Source of the DNA: Sepioteuthis lessoniana
Lineage: Eukaryota; Mollusca; Cephalopoda; Myopsida; Loliginidae
Direction: 5' to 3'
Length of the DNA: 64,000 bases
Assembly (NCBI GenBank): GCA_963585895.1
Contig: OY757904.1
Span: forward strand, 65,084,961 to 65,148,960
Position numbers and translations under genes: made by a program. Numbering within the stretch: position 1 is the stretch's first letter; every line of letters begins with the position of its first letter. A model generated the notes under the pieces. The model was not told the origin of the DNA, ran no database searches, and was given only the letters and a program-made list of their open reading frames with translations. Positions 1 through 10,083 of this stretch are shown here, one piece after another.

Positions 1-630
1 CTCTTCGCAGAAAAAAAATATTCGCAGTTGAAATGCTTCCGTAAAGAGCCAGTGTTAAATGGGCCTTAATTCTTTTTTTGGGGGTGGGTGGGATTACGTC
101 TCAAATATCATTTTTTATGTCCCGAATCTCAAATGTTGATTTTCAAATCTGGTCGGCTTTTACTGTTTGAAAGAGATACCACACGCTCAACACATTTTAC
201 TTTCTCTTGTTAGCTGTGTATCGGACTAAAGTGAACTTTGAAAACATCCATTTAAATCATTACAGAGAAAATCTTGAAAAGGTTGAATGGCGTGAGAACA
301 AAGAAAAACAAGAAAGATCAAAGAAAGCGGGAAGTTTTCATTTTGTCCCAAAACCAACGACGAAGATAAAATCTTTTTTCGAATTCCAATGATATCAAGA
401 GAAATTTATGAAAGAGATATTTATAAAGATAGATTCAGTGATAAGAAAAATGAATTATTAGTACGATAAAGGTAATTTATCAATGTTATTTTATTTTATT
501 TCTTGATTTTTTTTTCATTTCTTTATGAATTTTTTTGAACAGGCGATTTATGTACGCGTTAAACATTTATCGAATTATGTATCAGATCATTGTTTATTAT
601 CAAATAATAAATCAAATAAAATACATTAAT
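1..630. other. AT-rich stretch, no gene recognised
   Basis: AT-rich sequence with homopolymer runs. A 61-codon open frame at 207-392 (+) encodes a lysine- and glutamate-rich peptide that I do not recognise; composition alone could produce it. No element ends were seen. Confidence 0.5.
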
Positions 631-636
631 TTTACC

Positions 637-639
<3 letters not shown>

Positions 640-678
<39 letters not shown>
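640..678. repeat. (TC)n microsatellite
   Basis: Nearly pure run of about 19 TC units, ending in an interrupted TTTCTC stretch. Confidence 0.95.
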
Positions 679-685
<7 letters not shown>

Positions 686-757
686 CATCCATCTATCCAC
701 GTATTCATACACATATTTGTGTTGTCTGAAAATCTATTAGAGTATTTTAGCGGCCTT

Positions 758-800
758 TTATGGCATATCAACCCTTGTGAGATATTTAATGCCCGATCCT
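758..800 (-). repeat. SINE-1 3' tail fragment
   Basis: Contains TGGCATATCAACCC followed by ATTTAATGCC. These are the reverse complement of the GGCATTAAAT...TTGATATGCCA tail of the tRNA-derived SINE that is complete at 51691-51931. Only the tail is present. Confidence 0.6.
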
Positions 801-973
801 GTTTATGATTATATGGATAATCAATTTGTAATGGATAATCAATTTATTTTCAAATTTGCAAGAACTCATTTGTCTGCACTCACTCAAAATGTTTGAAATA
901 TTGCTAACAACAATAATTCTTTCTAATATTAACCATTAGTTTACAGTACGACTATTAAACTTATTTTGTTTAG

Positions 974-1190
974 TTGTTTAATGGCATATCAACCTTCTTG
1001 GGTTATTTACTGGATAATCTATTCTTCTAGAAGAACAGTAGTGATACCATCTAACCTAAAGCTGGGAGGAAAATGGGGTTCATTACTTTCACAAGTGAAC
1101 GTAATACCGCGACTGGAGTTCGAACTCGCATATTAGGATTTCGCAGTCCAGTGCTTTTTACCATTACGCCAATCAGAATCAGGTTCCCTG
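974..1190 (-). mobile_element. tRNA-derived SINE (SINE-1 family), near full length
   Basis: Read on the minus strand, this has a tRNA-like head with a promoter B box (GAGTTCGAACTC is visible on the plus strand near 1116) and an A-box region around ACCATTACGCC. It then has the body shared with 51691-51931 (CAGCT...GGTACTACTGTT-like) and the GATATGCCAT tail near 981-990. It is diverged from the 51.7 kb copy, so it is an older insertion. The family is non-autonomous and presumably moved by a LINE. Confidence 0.75.
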
Positions 1191-1625
1191 AAAGTCCGTA
1201 AGCTAAAGTTTATATCGTAATTAGAAGGAAACGTAAGAAAAAAGTGTCCTATCAACAGTATTTAAAAAAGTGAAGAATTTCTCACATGGTATGATGTTTG
1301 TTCCCGTGACACATACTCACGTAAAAATTATGAAGTGCTCAGTGACACACAATCAATAATAAATTAATATGTCTGTACCTGGAAATTGAATCCAGTTTTT
1401 ATTCGGTAATTTGTATGATATCCAAGCATACATAAAGTTTCCCCCTGAATCTCCTTTAAAAGATAGAGCCATTTTAAATAAATCCAATTTTATTATCGGA
1501 CGATTACCTCTATCATTTTTAACTGTCATATATCTTACATAATGTGGTGCTGTTTGTGTATTCAATGTTTATCTAGCTGATTTTATACCTATACATTTTT
1601 ATCTAGGGGCACAAAAGAATATCTG

Positions 1626-1770
1626 TTGGTTTGGTTTCGTTTCGTTTCTTTGCTTGATGGCATATCAACCTTAGTGGGTAATTCAATGCCATTGTAGAAG
1701 AATAGGAGCGTTGATATTCAATCCATAGCTGGGAGTGATTTGGGTGTTCACACCTCTCCCAACTATATAA
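1626..1770 (-). mobile_element. SINE-1 family, 3' half
   Basis: Starts on the plus strand with GTTTC repeats, the complement of a GAAAC-type tail, then TGGCATATCAACC, then a body fragment ending near CACACCTCTCCC. The tRNA-like head is missing. Confidence 0.6.
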
Positions 1771-1950
1771 TTGAGGAACGAAGCGTAATTGCGCGACCGC
1801 AGATGGGACTTGCTTTTCATAATGTAGCCATTCATCGCGTTATTCACAACACCAGGTGCCCTCTCTTGTATAGCCTTTCAATATTATTATTAAAAGTGTC
1901 ATTCCTGACAGTACCCTTAAATATAACATTATCAATTAAAAAAATCATCG

Positions 1951-1952
1951 GT

Positions 1953-1984
<32 letters not shown>

Positions 1985-2094
1985 ACTCTATCTATCTATC
2001 TATCTATCACTCTCTCTCTCTTCAGTTTCATATCATATCTTTGTTCGCTTTGTCATTTAGATAATGTGTGTGTGTGTGTGTGTGTGTTTGCGTG
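1951..2094. repeat. (TC)n / (TATC)n / (GT)n microsatellite cluster
   Basis: TC runs at about 1951-1985, TATC units at about 1988-2008, and a GT run at about 2066-2090 that decays into GCGC. Confidence 0.9.
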
Positions 2095-2355
2095 CGCGCG
2101 CAAGTCTTTGTGTGTCTCCTTTTGTCGGTCTATCTGTGTATGCGCGTGTATATTTGTATTTTATCAATCTGTCTGTGAGTGTGATTGAATGTCGGTGTAC
2201 CAATATATATGTAGACTGAAACTGTTGAAAACTTAATATATGCCTAAGATTTTATTAATTGATCCTTTAAACATACATACCTAAGTTTATTTGTTAATCT
2301 TTCGAGGAATCATAGGCAAAAAAACAACAACATATAAATATGGGTGTAGACAGAG

Positions 2356-2357
<2 letters not shown>

Positions 2358-2395
<38 letters not shown>
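2358..2395. repeat. (TA)n microsatellite
   Basis: About 19 uninterrupted TA units. Confidence 0.95.
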
Positions 2396-2396
<1 letters not shown>

Positions 2397-2954
2397 GTTA
2401 CAAGGGATATAATTTATAATATTTTCTTTCCTATTTTCAGAATTCTTGAATGAAAAACCAATACTACAAATTAAAATTCATGACAAGGTGATATTTTGGT
2501 TTTAATAGTGATACTTCAATCTTTTTAGTCTTGTGAAACTAATTTATCTGGATATTCCTGCTCAAAATTGGAATGCCTCCAACAACCTTAACCAATAAAG
2601 ACTTATTTTGTGCTTGTTTGCATAGAAATATTTTTTTAAGTTCTTATGAGCATAAAGTTAGAAAAATACAGCTGTTTTACATTTATTAGTCTTGATTTTA
2701 ACAATCAAGCCTTTTTTTTCAGATTCCTAATACTATTATTTTAAGCCTCTTGGTACTACCCATATCCGAGAAAACCTTTAACACTGCTCAACCAAACCAT
2801 CTGCATGAACATCCAAAAGGATCCTCCTTGAAGTGTTATTACAAAATTTGTCTGGGATTTAAATAATTTTCTCTATCTGTAAGTTGAGTGCAGACGATGA
2901 TTCATTTATATATCTATATCTATTTTGTTGCTGAGGCGCTATAGATATTATCTA

Positions 2955-3385
2955 TTTCTTTCTGTGTTGACCATGTCATTCATTATTTATTTCTGCATAT
3001 GTTTCTTTGTTGACCCACTCTTAAGTTTCTTTATTCGTGTCTTGGTTGTTCAAGTCATTCCTTTTTAATTTATTCATCTACTTCTTTGTTGACCCGCGCC
3101 TAAGATTCTTTAGCTGAGTCTGTTAAATATGTCATTCGGGATTGGATATATCTATTTCTCTTTTACCTGCATTTTATTCTTTATTCGTGTTTCTGTTCAC
3201 CCAGTCATACATTTTTTTTAATTTTTTTTGTCTATTTATTTGTTCACCTATTATTAAGCTTCTTTTTTCTTGTCTCTGTTGATCGGGTCTTTTATTATTT
3301 ATTTCTTTATCAATTCATTTGTTGACCAGCTCTTTAGATCCATTATTTTTTCTCGATTGACCGGGTCATTCGTTTTTTTATTCAT
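2955..3385. repeat. degenerate tandem array, unit about 80 bp
   Basis: Phrases such as TTGACC(C/G)GGTCATTC, ATTTATTTCTTTATC, TTCTTTGTTGACCC and TAAG(T/C)TTCTTTATTCGTGTC recur in the same order about five times, roughly every 75-100 bp. Units are strongly diverged, so the array looks old. The 90-codon frame at 3270-3542 (+) lies mostly inside it and is not treated as a gene. Confidence 0.6.
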
Positions 3386-3961
3386 TACTTCTATCTCCTC
3401 CACTCTCTCTGTCTTACATCGACTAATGTTTAGTGTTATTGAGCTGAAGTATAATTTTCTTACCATCTTCTCATTTCTAACCAAAATAATCGATACTTTT
3501 AAACACAGAGCCGGAGAGAAAACTGTTTTTAACCAGTCTTAAACCACGGAATACACCATCACCCCAGGGCATAATGAAAAAGTAGAACACATAACTAGTT
3601 TATTCGCAACGGCTGCTTTATAGGGAAATATAAAAAACGAAATATTTATGCAAATAAATCGTAAATATGTTATAGTTTTTGGAATCACATGCCTTCGAAG
3701 TAATATACTCCGTCAAATAAAATGCTCTTGATAATTCTAATTATATCAAATAATAGCACATCATGATATGAGTGCCCTGGATAAGACACTAAACTATATA
3801 TGATTGGGAGGCTTTAGTTTGAATTTCACCGGAGTCTGGAGTATCTCTTTGCAGCCAATACACCAAGGTTCACTTCCCGTCGATAGTGGTAGCTCCTAAT
3901 GGAATCACATCATTGCGTAAAATAGATCCTTTTGAAACCGAGTTATATGAGATAGGAATTG

Positions 3962-4020
<59 letters not shown>
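3962..4020. repeat. (TA)n microsatellite
   Basis: About 29 TA units, abutting the SINE-3 body fragment that follows. Confidence 0.95.
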
Positions 4021-4021
<1 letters not shown>

Positions 4022-4098
4022 CTTCAAGCTTCCTACGTGTCTATCCACACTGAACAGTTATGATACAAGGAATCAGTATGTCTGTGGATGACAATACA
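4021..4098 (+). mobile_element. SINE-3 body fragment
   Basis: Shares GCTTCAAGC..CCTACGTGTCTA.CCACACTGAA and the terminal GTCTGTGGATGACAAT with the longer copy at 4271-4434. The tRNA-like head is absent and a TA array lies directly upstream. Confidence 0.65.
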
Positions 4099-4270
4099 TA
4101 CGCTCCCCCATGGAGGTTAAGCACTCTGGCAAAGGAATTTTCGGCTACTGTTCACATAATCCAAAGCTCTTCGAACGAAATGAGCACTCTGGTATCAGGT
4201 AAGGTATAAAAATGAAACAAAATGAACTCTGCTGCTGCTGTTGCTACATAATACCTTATAATTCCTTAGA

Positions 4271-4434
4271 CAACGTGGTACACTTGTTGGCCGAGCGGTC
4301 TGATACTAAGTCTAACTGAAAGTTGGGCGGATTTCGATGCCAGCTTCAAGCGTCCTACGTGTCTAGCCACACTGAAGAGTTGTGACACAACGAAACAGTA
4401 TGTCTGTGGATGACAATATATATATATATATATA
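4271..4434 (+). mobile_element. tRNA-derived SINE (SINE-3 family) with (TA)n tail
   Basis: The head resembles a class II tRNA: TGGCCGAGCGGTCTGA fits an A box and GATTTCGATGCCAGC fits a B box. The body runs through CTAGCCACACTGAAGAG to GTCTGTGGATGACAA and passes straight into a (TA)n run at about 4416-4434. The same order is seen on the opposite strand at 9.6, 11.6 and 15.6 kb. Confidence 0.75.
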
Positions 4435-4436
4435 TA

Positions 4437-5283
4437 GTTTGAAAATAAATTGTAAGTGGTATTTTTGCCGTTCTTATTATTATTGCACTTTGTGTGAGTT
4501 TTCACATCAGTTTTTGCGCATGTACCATTAGATAGTGTGGTGAAATTTAATTTCTTGCACAATTCCCGGTGGATTACCTTGCCCATACAGGCGTGTCTTG
4601 TCTTATACTCTTTCAGTACTAATTTCCTGCGTTCGCTTTTTCTGTGATTTATCATCTTATCTCTATCACCACATAAACTATATTTTCTATTTGGTTGCGT
4701 ATTATCTAATGTTGCAGTAACATAAATGATCATTGTAGCGTTGTTTTGTGCTGCTATTAAAAAAGGTTCAATCCCTCTCTTAAAGTGTACCTTTCTTAGC
4801 TATACTTACGTCTTTTTGTTTGAGGTTTCATCAGTTTGTCGCGTTTAATATCCATGGAGTGGATCTTCTTCCCATTTGGGTTTCCTTATTACTGTTGTTC
4901 TTTTTATGTTGTTTTTGAACGATAAAATTAGCCTATCACTTACCCATTTAAAGAATGGTCACGAGTATCTTAGGAGGGAGATAGCCCATGTTTTTATTCT
5001 TCTGATGAAATTTCAGCAGCAAATTTGAGCTTATAGAAGAATTATCTTTCGTCTATTTTGTTATTTGTTCGTACGTCTACGTTTGTTTGATGGCTTCCGC
5101 TTCCAATTTTCCAAATTACTTGTTATTTTCTTTACTCGGCCTGTTATAATTATTTCTAGGTTTAGCGATTCTATTCCTTCCGTTATTTGTCTTTTAGCGC
5201 ATCTTAATATGAGTATGGCACATTTTTTACGCTAAATTCCATTCCTATATCATGGCTGCATATTGTATATTGCTTTCCGAGTT
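4437..5283 (-). mobile_element. R2/R4-type LINE fragment (zinc finger and linker region)
   Basis: A minus-strand frame at 4266-4733 includes CGDRDKMINH followed by EYKTRHACMGKVIHRELCKK. This is the degenerate CCHH-type zinc finger and following segment that precede the restriction-like endonuclease in R2/R4/Dong-type LINEs. Upstream protein-coding remnants continue to about 5283, and the fragment stops short of the YMDD motif. It is a dead 5'-truncated copy, joined head-to-tail to the next fragment. Confidence 0.65.
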
Positions 5284-5720
5284 TTCCAAACCAGAGTTGA
5301 CTGATGGTTTCGCACTGGAGTTTCAGTGACAGCAAATCTTCTCAAGTCTCCAGATCTCCCCTCAGTATTCTGGCCGTTTTTTATAATGCTGTAGTTTGGA
5401 TTGGCTCCACTCAACTTCTTTTTTCCACGTATTCTAGTCGCTTTATCAATACTTTGATAACTGTAACAAGAATACCCGTTATAGTTGGTATCATGGTCAG
5501 TTTCGTTATCCACAGTGTTTTTCAATTCTTTAGCAGGATATAGGTACTTTTCGTTCTTTTCATTTTCTTTTAAATTTATTCTGTGTTTAGCGGGACAACA
5601 AAGTTCACATTTCAGCAAGTTCTCTTTTTCTTGTTGATTATTACTAGGTCTAGTCGTCTGGCCAAGATTAGGTGATCTATTTGTATCACTTTTATTATTT
5701 TTATCATTATCACTATTTTG
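5284..5720 (-). mobile_element. R2/R4-type LINE, 3'-end fragment (endonuclease C-terminus)
   Basis: The 157-residue minus frame at 5250-5723 aligns by eye with the C-terminal restriction-like endonuclease region of this LINE family. QTTRPSNNQQEKEN sits where the family has QTDHLISARRPDLVIINKKK, followed by INLKENEKNEKYLYPAKELK and ANPNYSIIKNGQNTE. The endonuclease core residues are substituted, so it is not functional. On the minus strand it begins with a GAT/AAT-rich run, as do the sibling fragments near 35.2 kb. Confidence 0.7.
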
Positions 5721-6551
5721 CACTTTTGAGACTTTTTCGCACCCGAATTACCTGATAGTTTTTCACCGGAGCTTGAGGGAAAGCAAGTCTACTAGGATAT
5801 TTTCAGTAATATAGTCAATATTAATAATGCTGTAGTTTGGATTGTCTCTGATCTAAGTATTCTTGTCTCTTTATCAATCATTTGAGGATTGTTGCATGTG
5901 GATCAATTACATCTTTCATGTTCCATAGATGTTTTTCAGTTCTCAATCAAAGACTACATATTTATCTTACGTTTTAGTCTCTTTTAATTTTACACTGTGG
6001 TCTGCAAAGACGGCAAAACTCACAATTTGTCAAGTACCTTTTTGCTGACTATGACTAGGTGTGGTTTTCAGGCCGAAATTAGGTTATCTGTTTGTATCTC
6101 AAAATCCCTGATAATTTTGTCCGTCTCATTCTCAAAGCCAGCTTTAGAGTTGTGTATATACTAATTACTCGTATGATACAATTTTAATTTCTTGCCCAAT
6201 TCTCAGTGGATCACATTCTCCACCCACTCTTGACTCGTCTTATAAACATTTCTGCGCTAATTTGCTGCCTACACTTAATATATGATTGATAGTTTCGTCT
6301 CTATCACCACAGAACCTACACTTACTATTTTGACGTGTTTTATCTACTTTTATTTCTTTAACCAAGTTTGTCCTTCTGACGTGGTTTGTGCTGTTATTAG
6401 AAGACATTCAGCTTTTCTCTTTAGCTTTCCTTTTCTTAGCTATGTCAAAATATTCCCGTGTGAGGTTTTGCTTTTGTCTTTCGTTTGAAATTTGCGTACA
6501 ATTGCTTTCTTTTACATTTTTATTTTTAGGAAGTATTATTCAGTTTACGGT

Positions 6552-6695
6552 TGGGGTGTCCTTGTAGTGTAATGGTTAAAGTGATGGACGGCAGAAACGC
6601 AGTACGCGAGTTCGAACTTCAGTCGATCTATTACGTTCACATTAGGACAATTACCCTTGGGAATGGTATAAACTCCGTTATATTTTTCTATTCCA
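6552..6695 (+). mobile_element. SINE-1 family, 5' part inside LINE relic
   Basis: TCCTTGTAGTGTAATGGTTA (A box) and GCGAGTTCGAACTTC (B box) match the head of the SINE at 51691-51931, followed by TACCCTTGGGAATGGTAT. It breaks off near ATATTTTTC, where LINE sequence resumes. The two promoter boxes are well preserved. Confidence 0.75.
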
Positions 6696-6795
6696 TTCCT
6701 ATGTCCTGGCTGTATATTCTTACTATGTGAATTAGAGTTTCCAGTTCATTTCATTTTTCAAAATAGTTCGATGTCATCCATGTACATTAAATGGT

Positions 6796-7460
6796 TGATT
6801 TTTTTCTTGCGATATACTAAGTTTGTATCCGGCTGTGCATTTTCTGCGATTTTTTTTCTTGCGATATACTAAGTTTGTATCCGGCTGTGCATTTTCTGCG
6901 ATTTTTTTCTTGCGATATACTAAGTTTGTATCCGGCTGTGCATTTTCTGCGATTTTTTTCTTGCGATATACTAAGTTTGTATCCGGCTGTGCATTTTCTG
7001 CGATTTTTTTCTTGCGATATACTAAGTTTGTATCCGGCTGTGCATTTTCTGCGATTTTTTTCTTGCGATATACTAAGTTTGTATCCGGCTGTGCATTTTC
7101 TGCGATTTTTTTCTTGCGATATACTAAGTTTGTATCCGACTGTGCATTTTCTGCGATTTTTTTCTTGCGATATACTAAGTTTGTATCCGGCTGTGCATTT
7201 TCTGCGATTTTTTTCTTGCGATATACTAAGTTTGTATCCGGCTGTGCATTTTCTGCGATTTTTTTTCTTGCGATATACTAAGTTTGTATCCGGCTGTGCA
7301 TTTTCTGCGATTTTTTTCTTGCGATATACTAAGTTTGTATCCGGCTGTGCATTTTCTGCGATTTTTTTCTTGCGATATACTAAGTTTGTATCCGGCTGTG
7401 CATTTTCTGCGATTTTTTTCTTGCGATATACTAAGTTTGTATCCGGCTGTGCATTTTCTG
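6796..7460. repeat. 51-bp minisatellite, 13 copies, within LINE reverse transcriptase
   Basis: Thirteen nearly identical units, each GATT(T)n...CTTGCGATATACTAAG...TATCCGGCTGTGCATTTTC. Most are 51 bp; two have one extra T and shift the frame. One unit (about 7137) has CCGAC instead of CCGGC. On the minus strand a unit reads as the 17 residues RKCTAGYKLSISQEKNR, the stretch found once between the motif-B PLNHIL and the INHLMYMDD of the host LINE. The long open frames over the array on both strands are products of the repeat, not genes. Confidence 0.97.
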
Positions 7461-8115
7461 AGTATGTGGTTAAGTGGCATCGTGGCAATTGTGAATAATA
7501 AGGGTAATAGAGCATCTCCTTGGAAAATCATTCATTGGATCTTTGTTTCAGCTAAGCTTCTTCCTCCGGCTGAAAATTCCACTCAAGGGGTCTTCATGGT
7601 TTTGTCGATAAAGTTTATGACTTCATATGATATTTTGTACATTTTAGACTGTTTATTATCCAGCTATGCGGAACCATATCATATGCCTTTTTGTTGTCAA
7701 TGCAGGCCATAGCTAGATTTTTTCCGTCTGGTCTTGCTCTCATTTAGGATGTGTTGATCTATGTAAAGTAGCTCTGCTGTGCGTCCGTATCCTTTGCAGC
7801 ATCCTTTCTTTTCGTCAGAAAACAATCCGCGGTTTGTTAGCGAGGAGTAAATCTTTTCCCTTATTTGTACTGTTAATATCTTCCACATTATTGTTTGATA
7901 AGTTCTGTAATTCTGATAAGGTCTGTAATTTTTTTGTGAGGCTCTTTTGTTTAGGTGTTTTAGTATCAATGGAGTCCTTCCTTTTGTCATCCATTCGGTT
8001 ACGTGTACTCTTTGTAAGCATTTATTCATTCCTAGTGCTGGTCTGTCGTGAATGGAAGGGAATTTCTTGAACCAGAAACCATGTATTCCGTCATGGCCTG
8101 GCGTTTTCCAGTTCT

Positions 8116-8400
8116 AATAGGTATAAACGCAAGAAGTAAGCAGGGTATGGAAGTAAATGAATTAAGGGGTGCACCACATCTACAAAAGCTCTTGATCTGA
8201 AGCCTCATCACAGCATGAGATTTAGTACCATAACCAAGATATTCCTTTTGTCTGGGATATTGTGCCATGTCTGCAGTGAATACAGACAGTCGGTAGCCCA
8301 GTCGACTAGGGCTGTTGAATACACCGGCTGTGTTTATACAGAGGAGTAAGACCTCCCCAATGAGTGTTATGTATATGAAACTAAAGAATCTGATAGTGAG
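8116..8400. other. unassigned sequence between LINE relic and composite repeat
   Basis: Moderately GC-rich. A minus-strand frame reads RQKEYLGYGTKSHAVMRLQIKSFCRCGAPLNSF within 8032-8268, fused in frame to LINE sequence. I do not recognise it; it may be a fragment of another repeat. Confidence 0.4.
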
Positions 8401-8409
8401 GTTAAAGTA

Positions 8410-8770
8410 ATGCTAGAGCATTGGGGAATGCGGAGTGCCCCTTCATTGACATCGCTCTAAGTCCCCCCAGGCCCAGAATGGTAGCCATTGAAAGGGTCCT
8501 ATGCATGGGTCAAATAGAGCTGTTTGACATGTAAACTAGTCGCAAATAAATGACTTTGGCTAAATTGAATTGTTTAAAAAACAACTGTTCAGTAAATTGT
8601 GTATGAAAAAAATTACTGATTTAAGTCATATATAAGATTACTTGTATTTTAGTCATATATAAGATTACCTGAATTGAATTGTTTGAAAAATGATTTTTGA
8701 TCATTTGACTGTGTGTAAATAAATGTTTGATCCTTAATTGAATTGTTATTGAACTTTGAACAATTCATCT
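8410..8770 (+). repeat. composite dispersed repeat (head plus degenerate minisatellite), copy D1
   Basis: The head GGGTCCTATGCATGGGTCAAA near 8496 is followed by TGTTTGACATGTAAAC and several diverged repeats of the theme ACTGTGTGTAAATAAATG and AATTGAATTGTTTGAA. Similar heads and repeats occur at 42.2 kb (+) and 20.8 kb (-). Confidence 0.65.
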
Positions 8771-8821
8771 TGACTTACGTTTAGAAATAATATAGATCTA
8801 ATATATACAAATAAAACAGAT

Positions 8822-8877
8822 ATGGCATTAAATAACCTATAATAGTTGATATGCCATACGACCAAACAAAAAAACCG
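8822..8877 (+). repeat. SINE-1 3' tail fragment
   Basis: GGCATTAAATAACCTATAAT then GTTGATATGCCAT and an A-rich CAAACAAAAAAACC tail match the 3' end of the SINE at 51691-51931. Confidence 0.65.
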
Positions 8878-9540
8878 ATGGTGTGGTCTGAGACTAGTTG
8901 ACCGTGCTGATTTAGTGTTGTGTGAAGTATTTCCCTAACTCCTTCATGGTGAATTCCCTCCTTCTAGGAATCTGAACGATTTTAAAAATAATAAAATTCA
9001 TTGATATAATTGGCTCCATATAATCACTCAGTTCTGGATTGTTCATCAAATTGGTTTATTCTCTTGTTGAAAACATCTATGAGCCTCTCCAGCTGATAAG
9101 CTTGTAGATTTATTATACCCCGTACTCACTTTTAGGGGGTCATCTTATCCCATTGCGCTGGGTACAGAATCCATTCGTTTTTTATTTCATTGCCAGTTTC
9201 TTGCTTTCAGAAGAGATACAGTTGAAAAGCAGTATATAACCAACCATACAATTTATAACAGTAACAGTTATACATTTGTAGTTTTCAGGGATTCATACAG
9301 GGGGAGTCTCCAGTCTTTTGTTCATATTTCTACCCTATTTTGTTAATTGAATCGTTGCATAATCGAAGAAGTAAGTGATCAAATTTCCTTGTCGTCCATA
9401 CTTCTCACAATATCGTCGATTCTACTTTGAATTTTTTCGATATCATGTCAAAGTCTTGCGCTGGAAACTGCTAGCTTTATTTCTGGTTAGATTTATTCAT
9501 TTATGATAGATCTGTCATTGTTTGTAGGGGACTTTCCATG
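8878..9540. other. no gene recognised
   Basis: AT-rich unique-looking sequence. No long frame, structured repeat or recognisable element was seen. Confidence 0.4.
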
Positions 9541-9547
9541 TTGTGTG

Positions 9548-9573
9548 TGTATATATATATATATATATATAAA

Positions 9574-9616
<43 letters not shown>

Positions 9617-9850
9617 CATCCACATACAGATATGTTTCGTTCTATCAGAACTCATCAGTGTGGCTAGACAGTATCTTCCCGAAGCTGCGATCGAAACCCG
9701 TTTGACTCAAACGCCAAACCAAAGCTTCTAACCATTCAGCCACGTGGAGATATTAGCTGCAAAGTAAAATTGAAACGGTTATGAATCACAATTACTATTG
9801 TTTACATACATCCGTTCAACGGTTGCCGAGACCTCAATTCAACTACGAAG
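9548..9850 (-). mobile_element. SINE-3 family with TA tail, extended copy
   Basis: A (TA)n run (about 9548-9614, broken once) is followed by TTGTCATCCACATACAG, the complement of the SINE-3 3' end. Next come CATCAGTGTGGCTAGACAGT, then the tRNA-like head: TTTCGATCGCAGC on the minus strand fits a B box and CACGTGGCTGAATGGTTAGA an A box. A further ~110 bp (ATTACTATTGTTTACATACA and beyond) is shared with the 11.6 kb copy, so the repeating unit extends beyond the tRNA-like part. Confidence 0.75.
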
Positions 9851-9923
9851 AGGTTGGCAATAGACGCTAATGACAACATGGTTACTTCTTTGCCAGAGAA
9901 CTCAACCGCACGGGGGAAGGGGA

Positions 9924-9967
9924 GTATATATATATATCTATAGTCATCCACACACACACACGCACAC

Positions 9968-10000
<33 letters not shown>

Positions 10001-10051
10001 TATATATATATATATATGTAGATTTATATATATATATATATATATATAAAG

Positions 10052-10080
<29 letters not shown>
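9924..10080. repeat. compound TA/CA microsatellite
   Basis: Alternating (TA)n and (CA)n runs, including a CTATAGTCATCCACACAC piece that resembles the end of SINE-3. It abuts the mariner copy that follows. Confidence 0.85.

Positions 10081-10083
<3 letters not shown>

Larger units (their letters stand above)
5721..8115 (-). mobile_element. R2/R4-type LINE relic containing SINE and minisatellite
   Basis: Minus-strand order from 5' to 3': EWMTKGRTPLI and the palm region near 7.7-8.0 kb (RGLFSDEKKGCCKG, LLYIDQHILNESKTRRK); IFQGDAL.PLLF...PLNHILRKC near 7.5 kb (RT motif B); a hugely expanded RKCTAGYKLSISQEKN block; INHLMYMDDIELF near 6.78 kb (catalytic YMDD, RT motif C); then CRFCGDRD of the zinc finger near 6.31 kb; and diverged endonuclease remnants to 5.73 kb. 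There are stops (for example just after IELF) and a deleted thumb region where a SINE head lies. Target-primed retrotransposon, dead; the copy is 5'-truncated at about 8115. Confidence 0.8.

Noticed and set aside
5304-5543. Plus-strand 79-codon frame
   Set aside because: Antisense to the LINE endonuclease remnant; no independent support.
6796-7460. Regular direct repeats resembling a CRISPR array, and four long overlapping frames on both strands
   Set aside because: The units are contiguous with no unique spacers, the setting is eukaryotic, and the frames are simply the 51-bp repeat read in several phases.
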